Shown: positions 24,173 to 24,876 of the stretch, in pieces
Layout of the letters: every line of letters starts with the position of its first letter
How positions within the stretch are numbered: the first letter of the stretch is position 1
Assembly (NCBI GenBank): GCA_023263825.1
Contig: JALQUJ010000108.1
Coordinates: forward strand, 1 to 24,876
Direction: 5' to 3'
Source of the DNA: Porticoccus sp.
Lineage (GTDB): Bacteria > Pseudomonadota > Gammaproteobacteria > Pseudomonadales > Porticoccaceae
Length of the DNA stretch: 24,876 bases
Notes under the pieces: generated by a model
What the model was told of the DNA's origin: nothing
What the model saw: only the letters and a program-made list of their open reading frames with translations
The model's database searches: none
Program-made: the position numbers and the translations under genes

Positions 24173-24628
24173 CTAGTTTTCTTGTTGATTTTCTTCTACA
24201 TCAACATGTTTTTCAACTACATTAACTTGATTCATATCTTTAGTATCACTCTTTTTAATTTTCTTGAAGTACAAAGAAAATGTTACTGAAGTAAAGAATA
24301 TGTGATGAATAATCATAAAATTTAAGAGAGTTCTTATTAATTCAGAGTCTTTCCACATTAGAAAAAATCCAACTGTAGTAACGATTCTGAGGATATTAGA
24401 TAAGAAAATAGCTGGCCTATTTCTTGTTATTGCAAAAAATAGATACAAAACATTTATTGAGAAACCTGGTAGAAGTACAAATTTAAACCAAGTTAGATCA
24501 TTAGAACTAAAGTTTGCCCCGAAAATATCTGATAAAAATTTTGGATTTATGTATCCAAATAATGATCCAGCAGCCACAGAAAGACCATCAATAAAGGCAA
24601 ATATATAAAGTAGAGGAGTCTTTTTCAT
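24173..24628 (-). CDS. Four-helix membrane protein of unknown function
   Basis: I do not recognise this 151-residue protein. It shows four hydrophobic segments at about 5-25, 48-67, 72-92 and 99-120, followed by a charged tail (121-151: lysine-rich, then glutamate/asparagine-rich). The overall layout resembles small DoxX or DUF4345-like membrane proteins, but no diagnostic motif supports either. Its ATG overlaps the stop of the upstream cytochrome-like gene in TAATG (24626-24630), indicating translational coupling. The gene is strongly AT-rich; in 24241-24300 only 14 of 60 bases are G or C. The 109 bases between it and the next gene contain no clear terminator. Confidence 0.65.
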   Translation of the reverse strand: MKKTPLLYIFAFIDGLSVAAGSLFGYINPKFLSDIFGANFSSNDLTWFKFVLLPGFSINVLYLFFAITRNRPAIFLSNILRIVTTVGFFLMWKDSELIRTLLNFMIIHHIFFTSVTFSLYFKKIKKSDTKDMNQVNVVEKHVDVEENQQEN

Positions 24629-24876
24629 TAGGGTGTTACTTCAACGGCTTCAATGGAATCTTCTTCAGATTCATTTAAACCACAATCATTTAGAACGTCT
24701 TCCAACTGCCCGCCACCAAATACAACTCTTTCAAAAACTACAACTGCATTTAGTTCTTCTTCTGATAGCTTACCTTGGAAACCAGGCATTCCTCCTATTG
24801 AAACTTTATCTTCAGCTCCATATGTCGGACCTACTTCAGCTTGCCAACCAGCAGACCCTAGCTGAATCCATTTAAC
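24628..24876 (-). CDS. Cytochrome c-type protein, C-terminal 82 residues, cut by window edge
   Basis: The minus strand is open from the window end to the TAA at 24628-24630. The visible part reads WIQLGSAGWQAEVGPTYG, then GGMPGFQGKLSEEELNAV and VVVFERVVFGGG, followed by an acidic tail ending EAVEVTP. The GGMPGF methionine followed by LSEEELxAVVxFER is the usual C-terminal half of a class I cytochrome c, with Met as the expected axial haem ligand. The CXXCH haem site would lie upstream, outside the window. The ending VVxFERVxFGG reminds me of cytochromes in marine Actinobacteria, but this is a weak impression. It overlaps the following membrane-protein gene by one base. Confidence 0.6.
   Translation of the reverse strand, partial: VKWIQLGSAGWQAEVGPTYGAEDKVSIGGMPGFQGKLSEEELNAVVVFERVVFGGGQLEDVLNDCGLNESEEDSIEAVEVTP

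Noticed and set aside
24099..24180. Inverted pair AAAACTAGT / ACTAGTTTT flanking the gap between the membrane protein and the protease gene
   Set aside because: Nine-base arms about 65 bases apart in very AT-rich DNA are expected by chance, and one arm lies within coding sequence.

Overview
The window reads as a chromosomal housekeeping segment of a marine-type gammaproteobacterium (Pseudomonas/Cellvibrio-like relatives), joined near its right end to DNA of different composition. The gene families and their order (gloB, a methyltransferase, rnhA, dnaQ, nhaB, nudC, sohB, cysI, metH, nfuA) resemble, from memory, one region of Pseudomonas chromosomes. I see no phage, insertion sequence, CRISPR array, tRNA or rRNA.

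Layout. Positions 1-66 (minus) hold the first codons of gloB, cut by the window edge and divergent from methyltransferase-rnhA-dnaQ (224-2444, plus). The Na+/H+ antiporter nhaB (2553-4055, minus) is convergent with dnaQ. At 4207-4563 lies what looks like a decayed piece of a ChpA/PilL chemotaxis kinase. A plus-strand cluster follows: nudC, a two-helix membrane protein and sohB (4658-7210), closed by a bidirectional terminator. On the minus strand are a CPA2-type antiporter (7319-8485) and the sulfite reductase pair cysI-DUF934 (8615-10793). A 42-residue membrane protein missed by length-limited gene finding sits at 11150-11278 (plus). It is followed by minus-strand metH-DUF2970, coupled through a TAATG stop/start. 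nfuA (15663-16244, plus) diverges from metH, and its promoter carries an almost perfect IscR type 1 operator. A TetR regulator (16458-17086) is frameshifted at a T tract. An AroF-type DAHP synthase (17159-18226, minus) and an AddA/AddB-like helicase-nuclease pair (18411 to about 23437, minus) follow.

The key anomaly is near 23437. The 571-codon ORF at 21902-23617 is a chimera: residues 1-60 are the N-terminus of the glutamate ligase RimK, and residues 61-571 are the C-terminal part of an AddB/RecB-type nuclease whose own N-terminal third or more is missing. GC content falls at the same place. Everything to the right (RimK start, a retropepsin-like 'ATP-dependent zinc protease', a four-helix membrane protein and a cytochrome c C-terminus) is AT-rich, tightly overlapped and apparently from a different genome. 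A chimeric assembly is the simplest explanation; a real recombination or deletion junction is the alternative.

Functional themes: DNA replication and repair (rnhA, dnaQ, addAB-like), sulfur and methionine metabolism (cysI, DUF934, metH), Fe-S maturation (nfuA, whose product could serve cysI), aromatic amino acid synthesis (aroF) and ion homeostasis (nhaB and the CPA2 antiporter). Several minus-strand biosynthetic genes share a TAGAAT -10 box followed by a GC-rich stretch.
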